Assembly: GCF_032118995.1 (NCBI RefSeq)
Contig: NC_092668.1
Coordinates: forward strand, 4,381,501 to 4,445,500
DNA length: 64,000 nt
Source of the DNA: Asterias amurensis
Lineage: Eukaryota; Echinodermata; Asteroidea; Forcipulatida; Asteriidae
Direction of reading: 5' to 3'
Position numbers and translations under genes: made by a program. Of the stretch, positions 1-10,952 are shown one piece after another. The notes under the pieces are model-generated. The model had not been told where the DNA came from and did not search any database. It saw nothing but the letters and a program-made list of their open reading frames with translations. Position 1 is the first letter of the stretch, and each line of letters opens with the position of its first letter.

Positions 1-109
1 GTGGAAATCTCTTTTGTGTGAGTGAAGACGAGCGGAGTATACTGTTCGAAAACGTCAAGACCAAACTGGCTCTTCTCAGAGCCAAAACTTACACAAAAGA
101 GATTTCCAC
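1..109. repeat. Fold-back repeat with hammerhead-like core (in TM9SF3 intron)
   Basis: Bases 1-19 and 91-109 are perfect reverse complements (19-bp arms). The loop holds GTGAAGA, then an imperfect hairpin around bases 29-50, then AAAACGTC, and a second hairpin (ggctct/agagcc) near 68-83. The layout resembles the core of small hammerhead ribozymes carried by Penelope-like retroelements, but the CUGANGA box is imperfect. It lies upstream of the first visible TM9SF3 exon, so in an intron. Confidence 0.6.
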
Positions 110-323
110 ATGGTTGTACCCGCAAGAGTTCCACATTGTTGTACTCGCAAATTTACTATTTATGTATGATTTCTTCCTATTTCTCCTAACCGTGCTTAGC
201 TTTAAACAATACTCATCTCACTGACTGGATGTTGTATGAAATCTCAAATGAAGTGATTGTTTTTGGCCTTCCTTTATAAAATAACACAAACAAAACTTAC
301 TTTCTCTTTTGACCTTCTTACAG

Positions 324-3300
324 TACTCCTTGAAGGAAGAGGTGGTACTATGGATGAACACAGTTGGTCCGTATCACAATCGCCAAGAAACCTACGGGTT
401 CTTCTCGCTTCCATTCTGCCGAGGACCCAAGGTAGAGATCAGTCATTATCACGAGACATTAGGAGAAGCTCTCCAAGGTGTCGAACTGGAGTTCAGTGGT
501 TTGGACATCGATTTCGCAGGTAAGAAATACCTATAATAAGAAGGTCAACATGCATAAAATAAGAAATCTGTGAAAATTGAGACTCAATTGGTCATTGAAG
601 TGGTAAGAAAATAAGGAAGAAAAACACTCGGAAGGCTGAGAATTGAGAAAGGCTTCAAGCCTGAAGTCTTTCTCAGATTTTAGTAATATTTGAGTAAGAA
701 ACTACCTCTTTCTCAAAAACTATGTTACTTTAGTCAGAGTTCGCAGAGCAAAAAGCTTTCTTTATAAAATGGCCCTGCACAACCCGGGAGAAGTGGATGG
801 TTGTTGCATCAACGGGAAGCTACGACGTTTGATGTTGATAATGATAAGATGGCTAGTCGCTTACATTTTTGGTTGAGCCAAACAGTAGACTACAAACTAA
901 CCAGACCATTTTATTTTTATTTCAGTGGAAATGCCACAAACGAAGTACTGTGAGGTGGACATGACCGAAGATTCTTTCAAAGCCTTTACATATGCAGTCA
1001 AGAATCACTACTGGTACCAAATGTACATTGATGACCTTCCCATTTGGGGTAAGTAGGAAATCATGGTTAAAGGAACACTTTGCCTTGGATCGGACGAGTT
1101 GGTCTATAAAAAAGCGTTTGAAACCAATTGTTAAGAAATGCATATGGTTAAGAAGATGTTTTAAAAGTAGAATATAATGATCCACACAAGTATCACTCAA
1201 AATTGCACGATTTTCATTTTACGTCGCAAACTAACATGGTCGGCCATTTTGGGATTCCAGAATTTGACTCCCATAAATGGCCGACCGTGTTAGTCGACGA
1301 GGTAAAAAGAAAACCACGCAATTTCGAGGCATATTTGTGTAGATCATTGTTTTCTACTTTTACAACATCTTTCTTACCATATCGATTTTAAAACAAACGG
1401 TTACAGAACGCTTTTTTAAGACCAACTCGACCGATCCAAGGCAACGTGTTCCTTTAAGAGTTGCCTCCAAGCTAATGATTAAGTCCAAAATATGTGGCGT
1501 GTCATGGTCAAACGATGTCAGGTCACCTTACCCAACTCTGGTGTTGTCAGTTGCATGAGGTTCAAAAAAAAAGTTGGGAAGGTAGTGCATTCTGCTCAAC
1601 CAGTTAGGCTCCTAATGGATGATACTTAATGCCTAAATCCTTCAGGCATGCAACTCTTCCGCGTTTCCGCGGAACTACGTGTTTTTTTTTTTTTTTTTTA
1701 GCCTTATACATGCCTGGCAACAACAGTGTACAACTACAATCATGTAAAATAAGCCTAGTACATGCTAACAATGCACCTAAGAGCATAATAAACCTCAACA
1801 TTTTCTATGGTACCATTGTGGGTATCATGTCCCGTGGCGTTTCGGCTGCCTCGCTCCGCACTTGCGTTGTGCCTTTGAAAAAATTTAAACGGGCAGTTGC
1901 ATGCCTGATCTTTACACACTGTGATGGGGTAACCCTGTTTCAGTCTAAGGGAAAGTTGGCACCGCTCCTAGTGACAGTTAATTTGGTAGAAACAATTCAA
2001 AAGACCTTATTTCCATTCAGCGTGCTTAAGCCAAATATCCGAGCATTTTGGTCCAGAATGCCCCACAGTTTTAAAAAGTCCTTGGGAGAACCCTGAAAAG
2101 GATGGATGACTCTCAAATCGTCTGCTCTGTTTACTCATCTATTGATGTCTTTTCTCCTTCTAGGTATCGTTGGTGAAGTGGATGATAGTCCAGAGAAAGG
2201 GCCAGACTATTACATCTGGACACACAAGAAGTTGGACATCGGCTACAATGTCAATCAGATTGTGGACGTTAATCTGACCAGTGAAGTCAAGGTCAAACTG
2301 GAGAAAGGGGTGAAAGTTCCATTCACATACCAGGTATGAGGGTCTAATGACTGCGGGCTACAGTTTAACTCTTAGTCCATGAGCCAGCCAAACTTATAGG
2401 CCTTAAAATGACCCACGGCACCCACAGCAATTAGTGTGGGTGTCGTGTGCTTTTGTTGAGGTACCCTCTGCAAGATTCCAATACAAACATTTGTTCCATA
2501 GAAGTGCCCCTTCCCAGAGAAAAATTGCTGGGCCCCTTCACGAGATCGAAGTTCAAGGCCTGCATGTGGTAGTTCTAGTACCAGTTATAGGGACTAAAAC
2601 CAATATCACCATATTTGCAAATAAAACTTACCATCAAAACTTACCATAAACAATGATAGCCTTTCCAAACTGTCAGTTTAGTATCAGTTTTCAGCCATAA
2701 AATAAAAAACCTCTAAGCCTGTTAAGATATTAGCGATTTTTTTTTACACCCATGTAGAGGAATATTGCTTTGCAAATTCTTTTTAAAGAACGCTAATTTT
2801 GGTCCATTTTTAATACAGCGCCTTGTTTGGCTGCTATCAAACTATAAATTTCCTCGGACTCAAATCGCCTAATTTATTTATTATATTTCAAACAAACAAT
2901 AATAATGTTCACTCTTTTGTTTCTTTCTAATGCCAGGTTAATTGGAAAAAATCACCAATGAGTTACAGAAAGCGTTTTGACAAATACCTGGATCCTAACT
3001 TCTTCAACCACAGAGTGAGTATTTATTTATTCATTCATTTATTTATTTATTTATTTATTTATTTATTGTTTATCTTGGGTAACCCCTTCGGTGAAATAAC
3101 CAAGAACAGTGGGAATGAGACATTTTAGACTTCTTCGTGAATTCAAGTATAAATCACAAGGGTAAAGTGACTGGGTCAATATTAATTGAACAAAGAAAGG
3201 TTTTCTAAAGTTTGATTTGAACCTGTGACCTCAAGATAAACATGCAGTCGCGCTACCAACTGAGCTATCTAACCCTACATTGGCGTTCTCCCTATTTTGT

Positions 3301-6300
3301 CAATATCTACGCTCGGGGGTGTAACTGCTGTATAACTATCTGAAGCCTGGTGAAAAAAAAAAAAGGTTAAAAAACGCAGTTGTTTTTCTCCAGATGTGTA
3401 GAAATTGTACTCTGTGATCTACTTCTCTAGATATAGAGGATACTGTTTTCAGGACTCTACTTGATATTTCAACCACAATCTCATAGTACACAATTGCAAA
3501 AAGTAACGAAGCACAACATAGTGTTGCATACCAGAAAAAGGTTACCAGACAAAACACAATTTCTCATGTACCGTCTGTGACTGGTATCCCTTCCCATTTT
3601 CGCTTTTTTGCTCAGCAGAAAATGGTCAAGCAATATTGTCTGCTTTAGCCCTCCTACAATCGGTGCCTTTTTGTAACAAGTTGATACACCATTTGAAACC
3701 ATTCAATTGAATGGTTTTGAATGGTATGATAGCTGTGCACACAGTTGGTTCCCCAAATGGTTTTGGATGGTTGTGCAGCTGGTACAGAATCCTATGCGGA
3801 TTGTTTTAAGTGGTGCATCAAGGATCCCACTATGTCATGACTGAGTGATACCAGGCAGGGTTAATACAAGCAGCTCTATGAAATTGAGCCCAAGTCTACT
3901 GCATTTTCCTGTGAATGAGCTATCAATACTTGTTTATCTAATGTTCTTCTATAGAAATGTTTTCACTATTTTTGATTGCCCGCATTTCGCCTACATTTCT
4001 TTTTCAACAATTACAAACTTATTTCGTTTCCCCACATTGGGATGTCGTGGCTGAGCGGATAAGAGCTCACAATTGTAAACCTTGGCGTTTTTCTTTGTAA
4101 ACATGATCAGGATGACGGACTAAAGATTTTGTTTTTCTTGTTTTGTAGATTCACTGGTTCTCAATTTTCAACTCCTTCATGATGGTTATTTTCTTGGTTG
4201 GTCTTGTCTCCATGATTCTCATGAGGACTCTCCGTAAGGATTACGCCAGATACAGCAAAGATGACGACCTGGATGACATGGTACGTGATTTGGGTTGTTA
4301 TTTTTCCTCTTTGTATCCACAAAAAATCTTTGTATTCTCAAACTGTTTGTATCCTCAAAAATCTGTGTCTCCTTAAAAAATTATTCTCAGGAAGTCGCCT
4401 GACTTTGTAGATACAATTGCTCATTATCCGGCCAGGCATATCGAACTTACCAAACATAAAGGTGACTGGGTTTATTATAGTGGGGAGTATTTTGGACGAT
4501 TTGTGATTGTCAGCCATTTCTCAAGGTTTTGGGAATCGCGGTGCATGAATATGGTTGGGGGGCAACTTAGTCCCCAGGGTGTGTCGAGCGGTTACAAGGT
4601 TGACCGCTCTCTCACCCTGGTTTTGGATCATAAGTATAAATATTAAAATAGTCTGGCTACTTTTCGAAATTCACATCTTCGTCATAATGTCGTAGTACGG
4701 TACCAGATTTAATAGCTTGTTGGTTGACGGCGGCTGGCTGTACCTGTGAATATGAAACATATTCTAATATTGTAAAGTCGTTGTCCATCAGGGTCCAAGT
4801 ACAGAGTTTCCATCCCAGGGTTTACTATTGTAAACATGGTTGAAAATAAAGTAAACCATGGGGACGAGGTTGGGTTAGGGGGAGGGTTTCGAAAGAGAAA
4901 CTAAAAGTCCCTGTGCTCCAACAGAAGCTTTTTCTTTATAGTTCGGTTTTTTCCATTAGCCTATCACATCCTAAGGTATATCGTTTATTTTTATATTGAT
5001 AGGAGCGTGATCTCGGTGATGAGTATGGATGGAAACAGGTTCATGGCGATGTCTTCAGACCGGCTTCATACCCGATGCTCTTCTCAGCTATGATTGGTAG
5101 CGGTTATCACATGGCCTCAGTGGCTCTAGCGGTCATACTCATCTCACTCTGGGGTCAACTCTACACTGAGTGAGTAGATACACCCATGGATTGTTTTGAA
5201 TTTTATAAGTATAAGTATTTTATAAGTTTTTGAGTATAAAGATTACAATTTGGTTTTTCACCATTTCACTGATGTATATTAAGCACTGTGTGAACACAAT
5301 CCACAGGCAAATCACTCGGGTGAGATTTGGACCCATGACCTTTGCAGGGGCCAATTTCATAGAGCTGCTTAAGCAAAAAATTTGCTTAAGCACGAAAATA
5401 GCTCGCTTATTTTACACATGTTACTGGCCAAAATTTCATGCCATACATGTATACATGCTTGTGACTGGTATTGAGCTGTTGTTTACTTAGCATAACAATT
5501 GAGTGGAGTCTCGGCCAGTAATCTGATTTTACTAGGCAAGGATTTTTTCGCTTAAGCAAAATTTTGTGCTTAAGCAGCTCTATTACCTTAGAGCAGATGT
5601 CTTACCTCTAGACCACTGATATTAATTTTCTCTAGTTGTCTGAAAGTTATTTTCTCTATTCGTCTTTTGGCATATTTTTAATGTATAATGCAAAATAGGC
5701 TGTTTTAAAATTTTCAATTACAAACCTTGATAAATATTTGCCATTTCCTGATAACTCTTTTTGCGTTTAAAGACACTGGACACTATTGGTAATTGTCAAA
5801 GACCAGTCTTCTCACATATGCATAAAATAACAAACCTGTGACTATGTTACTTGAGAGGGAGCCATTTCTCACAATGTTTTATACTATCAACCTCTCCCCA
5901 GTCTCCTCACATATGCATAAAATAACAAACCTGCGACTACGTTACTTCAGAGGGAGCCATTTCTCACAATGTTTTATATTATCAACCTCTCCCCATTACT
6001 CGTTAACAAGTATGGTTTTATGCTAATAATTATTTTGAGTAATAACCAATAGTGTCCACTGCCTTTTATGATTATTGTTTGCTATTTCACGTTGATGTTG
6101 TTTGTTCACAGTCGGGGATCCATCTTGAGCACCAGTATATTTGTTTATGCAGCAGCTGCACCCGTCAACGGATACTTTGGGGGTGGCCTCTACTCAAGAA
6201 TGGGAGGTAAGATACGACGCAAACCTAAGGGTTGTTTGAAAGTATCCTTCCTCACTTCTGGCCAATTCTACATGGCTCAAATTTTACACTGGACCGCAGG

Positions 6301-9300
6301 CCCGCGGCCAATAGTATTAGCATGGGGCCAGTAAATTCAAAACCAAACACAGTGCAAAAAAGGTCGGCTGACTTGTGATTTTTCAATTAAAGCCATTGGA
6401 CCCTTTCGGTACAGGAAAAAAAAAAAAAAAGTTCACAGATTTACAAATAACTTACAGGGTTTACAGAAGGTAGTGGTGAAATACTTCTCTTGAAATATTA
6501 TTCCATGAAATGCTTTACTTTTCGAGAAAACAGTAAAACAATATCAATTCTCGTTAACGAGAATTACGGATTTATGTTAAACACATGTCATGACACGGCG
6601 AAACGCGCGGATACAAGGGTGGGTTTTCCCGTTATTTTCTCCCGACTCCGATGACCGATTAAGCCCAAATTTTCACAGGTTTGTTATTTGATATAGAAGT
6701 TGTGATACACGAAGTGTGGGCCTTGGACAATACTGTTTACCGAAAGGGTCCAATGGCTTTAAATAACAATACCTCACCATGTCAACAATCTTTTTTAAAT
6801 AGTTAAAAAGTTGACTTTGGGTCTGATGAATATCCTTCATTTTATTCTGTAACAAAGTTTTAATGAAAGACATATTTTTTAATGAAAGACATATGGGATA
6901 AATCTCCACTTGTATTTCAAATAAAAACAGTTGAATGCATGTGCTGAGAGTGTTGTTGTTTTTTGTTTGTTTTTTTTTTTCTCTACAGAGAAATCTGGTC
7001 CAGAAAATTTGTTAAACTATCATTGATCCTGTAAGACCAGTGCCTGTCGTTATCCTTGCGGGTAAAGACAGTGGACATGTCTAGACAATGTGGGGGTACT
7101 AAGATTGTGATCAATCAGAATTTCTTGATTTTGACCGACAGGTAAAGTGTGGATTAAGCAGATGCTCCTCAGTGCTTTCCTGATGCCGCTCATGGTCTGC
7201 GGACTCGCCTTCTTTATCAATTTCATCGCTATTTATTATCACGCATCCAGAGCCATCCCCTTTGGAACTATGGTGAGTATTGTCCAGGTTACTTAAAGGC
7301 AGTGGACACTATATTGGTAATTACTCAAAATAATTTTTATTAGTAATGGGGAGCTGTTGATAGTATAAAACATTGTGAGAAACGACTCCCTCTGAAGTAA
7401 CGTAGTTTTTGAGAAAGAAGTTATTTTCCACGAATTTGATTTCGAGACCTCAGAACTAGATTTTGAGGTTTTGAAAGCAAGCATCTGAATGCACACAACT
7501 TCGTGTGACAAGGGTGTTTTTTCTTCCATTATTATCTCGCAATTACGACAACCAATTGAGAACAAATTTCCACATGTTTTATTTTATGGATATATTGAAA
7601 TACACCAAGTGAGAAGACTGGTCTTTGAAAAAAATAACAAAAATCGTTAACAAATGGCCTGAAAAGTGTATACCAATGCTATACCAACTAGTGGATGATA
7701 CCCATTACTACTTTCTCACGGACTGTTAAGGGGATTTCCCTGTGTCAGCACCAGGAGTATGTGGCAACGTACCCTCTTTGATTTGGGTTGTCAGCCAAAA
7801 TCACTGTAGCACTTGCCTTGAAGCGGCCGTTCGTCCTTGTGATATTAGGCGAAATCTCATTTTAAAAAAATCACATGTCGGCCCTGTATGCTTCTTTTTT
7901 GAAAAGGCAAGGGCACCCTATGAGGAAATTGTAAATTTCTACTGGATCATTTCAAGGGCACCAAGGCAATGAATAGTGGGCATGGAAGCAATCGCCTCCG
8001 TTGCCTCCATGAAGTATCAGGCCTGACATGTTTCTAAACCACAGTATTGTTTTTCTCTCCATTGTTAGGTTGCAGTGACTTGCATCTGTTTCTTTGTGAT
8101 CCTTCCTCTAACTCTTGTCGGGACCATCGTCGGCAGAGCGATAGCCGGTCAGCCCAACTTTCCATGTAGAGTCAACGCTGTCCCGAGACCGATACCAGAG
8201 AAGAAATGGTTCATGGAGCCCTCTGTCATTATCCTGCTCGGTGGAGTTCTACCGTTTGGCTCCATCTTTATTGAAATGTAAGATTTTTGTGTTTTTTTTT
8301 GTTTATATTTTTTACGGTTAGAATGGCTTCTGACTGGCACCTCCAAGCAAAGATATTGACTTCTAGGGAGACAGCCAGCATAGGGCTGGGTAGCTCAGTT
8401 GGTAAAGCGCTGGGCCCAATTTCATAGAAGCTGCTAAGCACAAAATTTGCTTAGCATGAAATTTCTGCCTCGATAAAAACAGGATTACCAACCGAATTTC
8501 CACATGATTTCCAAGATGAGCAAACAACAGCTGAACACCAGTCACAAGCAATGTGCAACAAATGGAAATTTGGTTGGTAATCCTGTTTTTATCTAGGAAG
8601 AAATTTCATGCTTAGCAAATTTTTGTGCTTAGCAGCTCTATGAAATTGGGCCCTGGTGTGACAATCCGAGTCTTGTTCCAGTAAATTGGTCTTTGTTCAA
8701 ACACAAGTTGTTTAAAAACTACCCAGTCAGTCTCCCGTGGATTATTACTCGTGACTAAATATTAAAAAGTTGTATCCTCTCAAGGTGATCCCTTGATCCC
8801 TGCTTCTCACGCTGTATCATAAACTTGGGTGTGATCCCTGGCTACACGACACCTAACAGTGGCTTCTGACTGGCACCCCGCAAATAAAGATATTGATATT
8901 GGTAGAATGCTGGTACGTTAATGCAATGGTCGTTGGTTCAAATCCCGCTCCAGTCAACTTGTCTTACGTAAAAACGAGATAGTTCTATTTTGTATTCTCC
9001 TCTTAAGCCCGGTTCATACTTTCTGTGTATGCGAATGCGAATGTGAATTGGTGATGCAACAATCGGTCAGCTAAATCTTTCCCCTTTGTGACGCAATGAA
9101 ATTCGCTTCGCACGAAGCATTCGCAGGAAGTACGAACCGGGCTTTAATTGATATAGTATAATGATTTCTGAATTTTTGTAGAGTAAATAAAAATGAAGGC
9201 AACAGTAAACTACATTTCTGAAATGATGTGATATTTGTTATGGAAATATATCCACTTTTTTAATGGTCCCACCCCACAGGTATTTCATCTTCACGTCATT

Positions 9301-10127
9301 CTGGGCCTACAAGATCTACTACGTCTTTGGCTTCATGCTCTTGGTTTTCCTAATATTGGTCATAGTCACCGTCTGCGTCACTATCGTCTGTACATACTTC
9401 CTACTAAATGCGGAAGATTATCGCTGGCAGTGGACAAGCTTCTTGGCGGCGGCCTCAACGGCCCTCTATGTTTACATGTACTCCTTCTACTATTTCCTGT
9501 TTAAAACAAAGTGAGTAAATTTGGTCAAATCTCAAGATGTCTCAGCTAGGAAATACATCGCAAAATTGCGATACTTAATCGATATCGCAATATATCGCGA
9601 TATATCGATATTTCGATTAAAACCAAATCGATCCGATATCAAAATCGTTTCCAAATTAGTATCGCGATATTCGATAAGATCGTGATATCGCCCAAGCTTA
9701 TTGTGATGTATACCAAAGGGCGCGGAATTGAAACAAGGTTTTGGAATTTTTTCTCTTCTTGATGTTAAACTTGATTTTAAAAGGCCTACTGTGCAATCTT
9801 CCGCATTCGTTTGATATATTTTGTATCAGCTGAAATTTGTGCGTATTTAGCACACAGTTTTATGTGGCAGAATTTATCAGTGTTATAATAGATCCGAAAA
9901 TTGGTTTGAAATGTTAAAACAAAGATGATTAAATCATTGATTTTAAACTGATTTATTGCTTTTTTTCCCCCCTCACCTGCAGAATGTACGGCTTGTTCCA
10001 GACGACATTTTATTTTGGCTACATGGCACTATTCAGTATAGCACTAGGCATCATGTGTGGTACTATGGGATACATCGGAACGAGCACCTTCGTTAGAAAG
10101 ATCTACTCGACTGTTAAGATCGATTGA
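324..10127 (+). CDS. TM9SF3: Transmembrane 9 superfamily member 3 (TM9SF3), 5'-partial
   Basis: Nonaspanin of the Golgi/endosomal membranes. Eleven coding exons join in frame: 324-519, 926-1048, 2164-2333, 2937-3014, 4149-4280, 5003-5169, 6112-6206, 7142-7272, 8069-8277, 9280-9510 and 9983-10127 (stop TGA), all with AG acceptors and GT donors. They give 558 residues; vertebrate TM9SF3 is about 590, so only the signal-peptide exon is missing, upstream of the window. The luminal domain begins at [21 protein letters not shown]. The membrane part starts in exon 4149-4280 ([20 protein letters not shown]) and continues through the remaining segments, including the conserved NAEDYRWQW. The protein ends in KID, which fits the KXD/E C-terminal Golgi-retention motif known for this family. 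Many introns carry mobile elements, two of them within 25 nt of a splice donor. Identity is secure from near-continuous similarity to the family. Confidence 0.97.
1067..1457. repeat. Family B palindromic TTAA element (copy B1)
   Basis: Begins TTAAAGGAACACTTTGCC and ends with the reverse-complementary ACGTGTTCCTTTAA; the two halves are near-complete reverse complements over about 390 bp. It starts only 18 nt after the donor of TM9SF3 exon 926-1048. No coding capacity, so a non-autonomous element. Confidence 0.85.
3021..3066. repeat. (ATTT)n microsatellite
   Basis: Tandem ATTT units immediately after the TM9SF3 exon ending at 3014. Confidence 0.9.
3195..3280 (-). repeat. tRNA-derived SINE fragment
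   Basis: On the minus strand the segment reads TAGCTCAGTTGGTAGCGCG (A-box-like) followed by GGTTCAAATC (B-box-like) with tRNA-like spacing. A related copy lies at 27535-27610. The right half of the cloverleaf is decayed, so this is a SINE head and not a tRNA gene. Confidence 0.7.
4036..4080 (+). repeat. tRNA-Leu/Ser-like SINE head fragment
   Basis: GTCGTGGCTGAGCGGATAAGAGC matches the 5' part of the better-preserved copy at 53583. Nothing tRNA-like follows, so it is a truncated copy in a TM9SF3 intron. Confidence 0.5.
5260..5625. repeat. SINE interrupted by a family C element (copy C1)
   Basis: A decayed tRNA-derived SINE (minus-strand B-box-like segment near 5318-5345; remainder 5584-5625) is split by a family C inverted-repeat element at about 5348-5583. 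The element starts GGGCCAATTTCATAGAGCTG and ends GCTTAAGCAGCTCTAT; its right end is degenerate. The same SINE family recurs at 32295-32750. Confidence 0.65.
5767..6068. repeat. Family A TTAA element (copy A1) with internal duplication
   Basis: Terminal inverted repeats TTAAAGACACTGGACACTAT and ACCAATAGTGTCCACTGCC. A segment of about 88 bp (from the TCACATATGCATAAAATAAC motif through CAACCTCTCCCC) is present twice in tandem at roughly 5814-5900 and 5903-5990, and the central hairpin of other copies is absent. It ends 40 nt before the next TM9SF3 exon. Confidence 0.85.
6387..6762. repeat. Family D TTAA element (copy D1)
   Basis: Starts TTAAAGCCATTGGACCCTTT and ends with its reverse complement AAAGGGTCCAATGGCTTTAA. 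About 376 bp, noncoding. Related copies: 38943-39321 and, in inverted orientation, 49836-50209. Confidence 0.85.
7293..7640. repeat. Family A element (copy A2), right end lost
   Basis: Starts TTAAAGGCAGTGGACACTAT 20 nt after the donor of TM9SF3 exon 7142-7272, contains the family's internal hairpin (7438-7470), and loses recognisable sequence before the second terminal repeat. Confidence 0.8.
7895..8030. repeat. Family E interspersed repeat (copy E1)
   Basis: The stretch running from GGCAAGGGCACCCTATGAGG to GTTGCCTCCATGAAGTATCA recurs closely at 48023-48178. Origin unknown; no terminal repeats seen. Confidence 0.6.
8320..8720 (+). repeat. tRNA-derived SINE interrupted by family C element
   Basis: Head CTTCTGACTGGCACCTCCAA and A-box-like GGGTAGCTCAGTTGGTAAAG are followed at 8413 by a family C element; SINE sequence resumes after 8655. 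Another copy follows at 8865-8980. Confidence 0.7.
8413..8652. mobile_element. Family C MITE, PIF/Harbinger-like (copy C2)
   Basis: Perfect terminal repeats GGCCCAATTTC / GAAATTGGGCC flanked by a 3-bp direct repeat CTG (8410-8412 and 8653-8655). A CWG 3-bp duplication is typical of PIF/Harbinger transposons. Noncoding, about 240 bp, inserted in a SINE. Confidence 0.8.
8865..8980 (+). repeat. tRNA-derived SINE (second copy)
   Basis: Head TGGCTTCTGACTGGCACCCC, degenerate A box, then B-box-like GGTTCAAATCCCGCTCC. Same family as 8320-8720 and the copies at 55.6-56.1 kb. Confidence 0.65.
9003..9147. repeat. Family H TTAA fold-back element (copy H1)
   Basis: TTAAGCCCGGTTCATACTT at the left end, AAGTACGAACCGGGCTTTAA at the right; 145 bp. 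Related sequence at 12374-12526, 28307-28390 and 49221-49278. Confidence 0.75.
9555..9692. repeat. ATCGATATCG-rich palindromic stretch
   Basis: Dense overlapping self-complementary words (TATCGATA, ATATCGCGATAT, ATCGATATCG) in the last TM9SF3 intron. No longer-range terminal repeats found; looks like a decayed palindromic element. Confidence 0.6.
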
Positions 10128-10891
10128 GGTCACGTACCCCCTCACCCAACCCTACCCCACCCCCCTGAACAAGAACCTTCATCATCCAACTCTTATGGTG
10201 GCTTGGAGATGCCGAGCAGCAAGAGGTTTTGTGCTAATCAATTAAACCTTGGACCTCCCCCCCTCTTCCCTTGCTGTGCTTCAAAGCTTCATCTTCGACT
10301 TCACCCATGCCAGCCTCCCCTCTTCTTCAGCGAATCCATCCGTGCCTACTTTCTTTGTGTCCGTCTTCTTTAGGAAATGACTTTGTACCAGAGCTTGTGC
10401 AACGAATGATGCTTAGCTACACATCGTCGCATCTCGATTTTGCCAAATAGTTGTATCTCGCACGAAAATGCTCTGTGGAAGAAAACATTGTATCTTGGTG
10501 CGTACTTATTTTTTTCTGTACATCCGAGCTCTTTAAGCGAGATACAACATATTCACAATTTCAAACTCGTGCATAAATGTGGGTGCTTTAAGGAGACACA
10601 ATGATTTCTTTGTCGTTCCATTTCATCTATTGTGATGCCCCGTGTCAAAAGCAGCAGTTCTTGTAAATAGCATATTGGACTTAAAATTTACAGGAAGTAA
10701 TTTTAGTAAAGACTATTTTACACAGTTATATCCATGAGATGTGATGTCCTAAACATTCTACAGTCTACTCTCGTTACAACGAGAACCCTGGGACTGGCCA
10801 AAATGATTTCTTTATAAACTTGAAGGTCGTAACAAGAGTACAGCAAAACAAAGAAACACAAAGCAGAAATGAGATTGGGAACTTCAGAATA

Positions 10892-10952
10892 TTGACCCCT
10901 TGCACGCGCGTCACACGCGGCGACTGGTGCCACGCTCACCATGTTGGTGGAC
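10892..10952. repeat. Short dispersed GC-rich repeat (family J)
   Basis: TTGACCCCTTGCACGCGCGT and following bases match, in inverse orientation, 50223-50272 and 61698-61739. Confidence 0.55.

Noticed and set aside
1629..2096. 155-residue plus-strand frame in a TM9SF3 intron
   Set aside because: Contains a poly-T-encoded Phe run and no domain; it is intronic between two proven exons.
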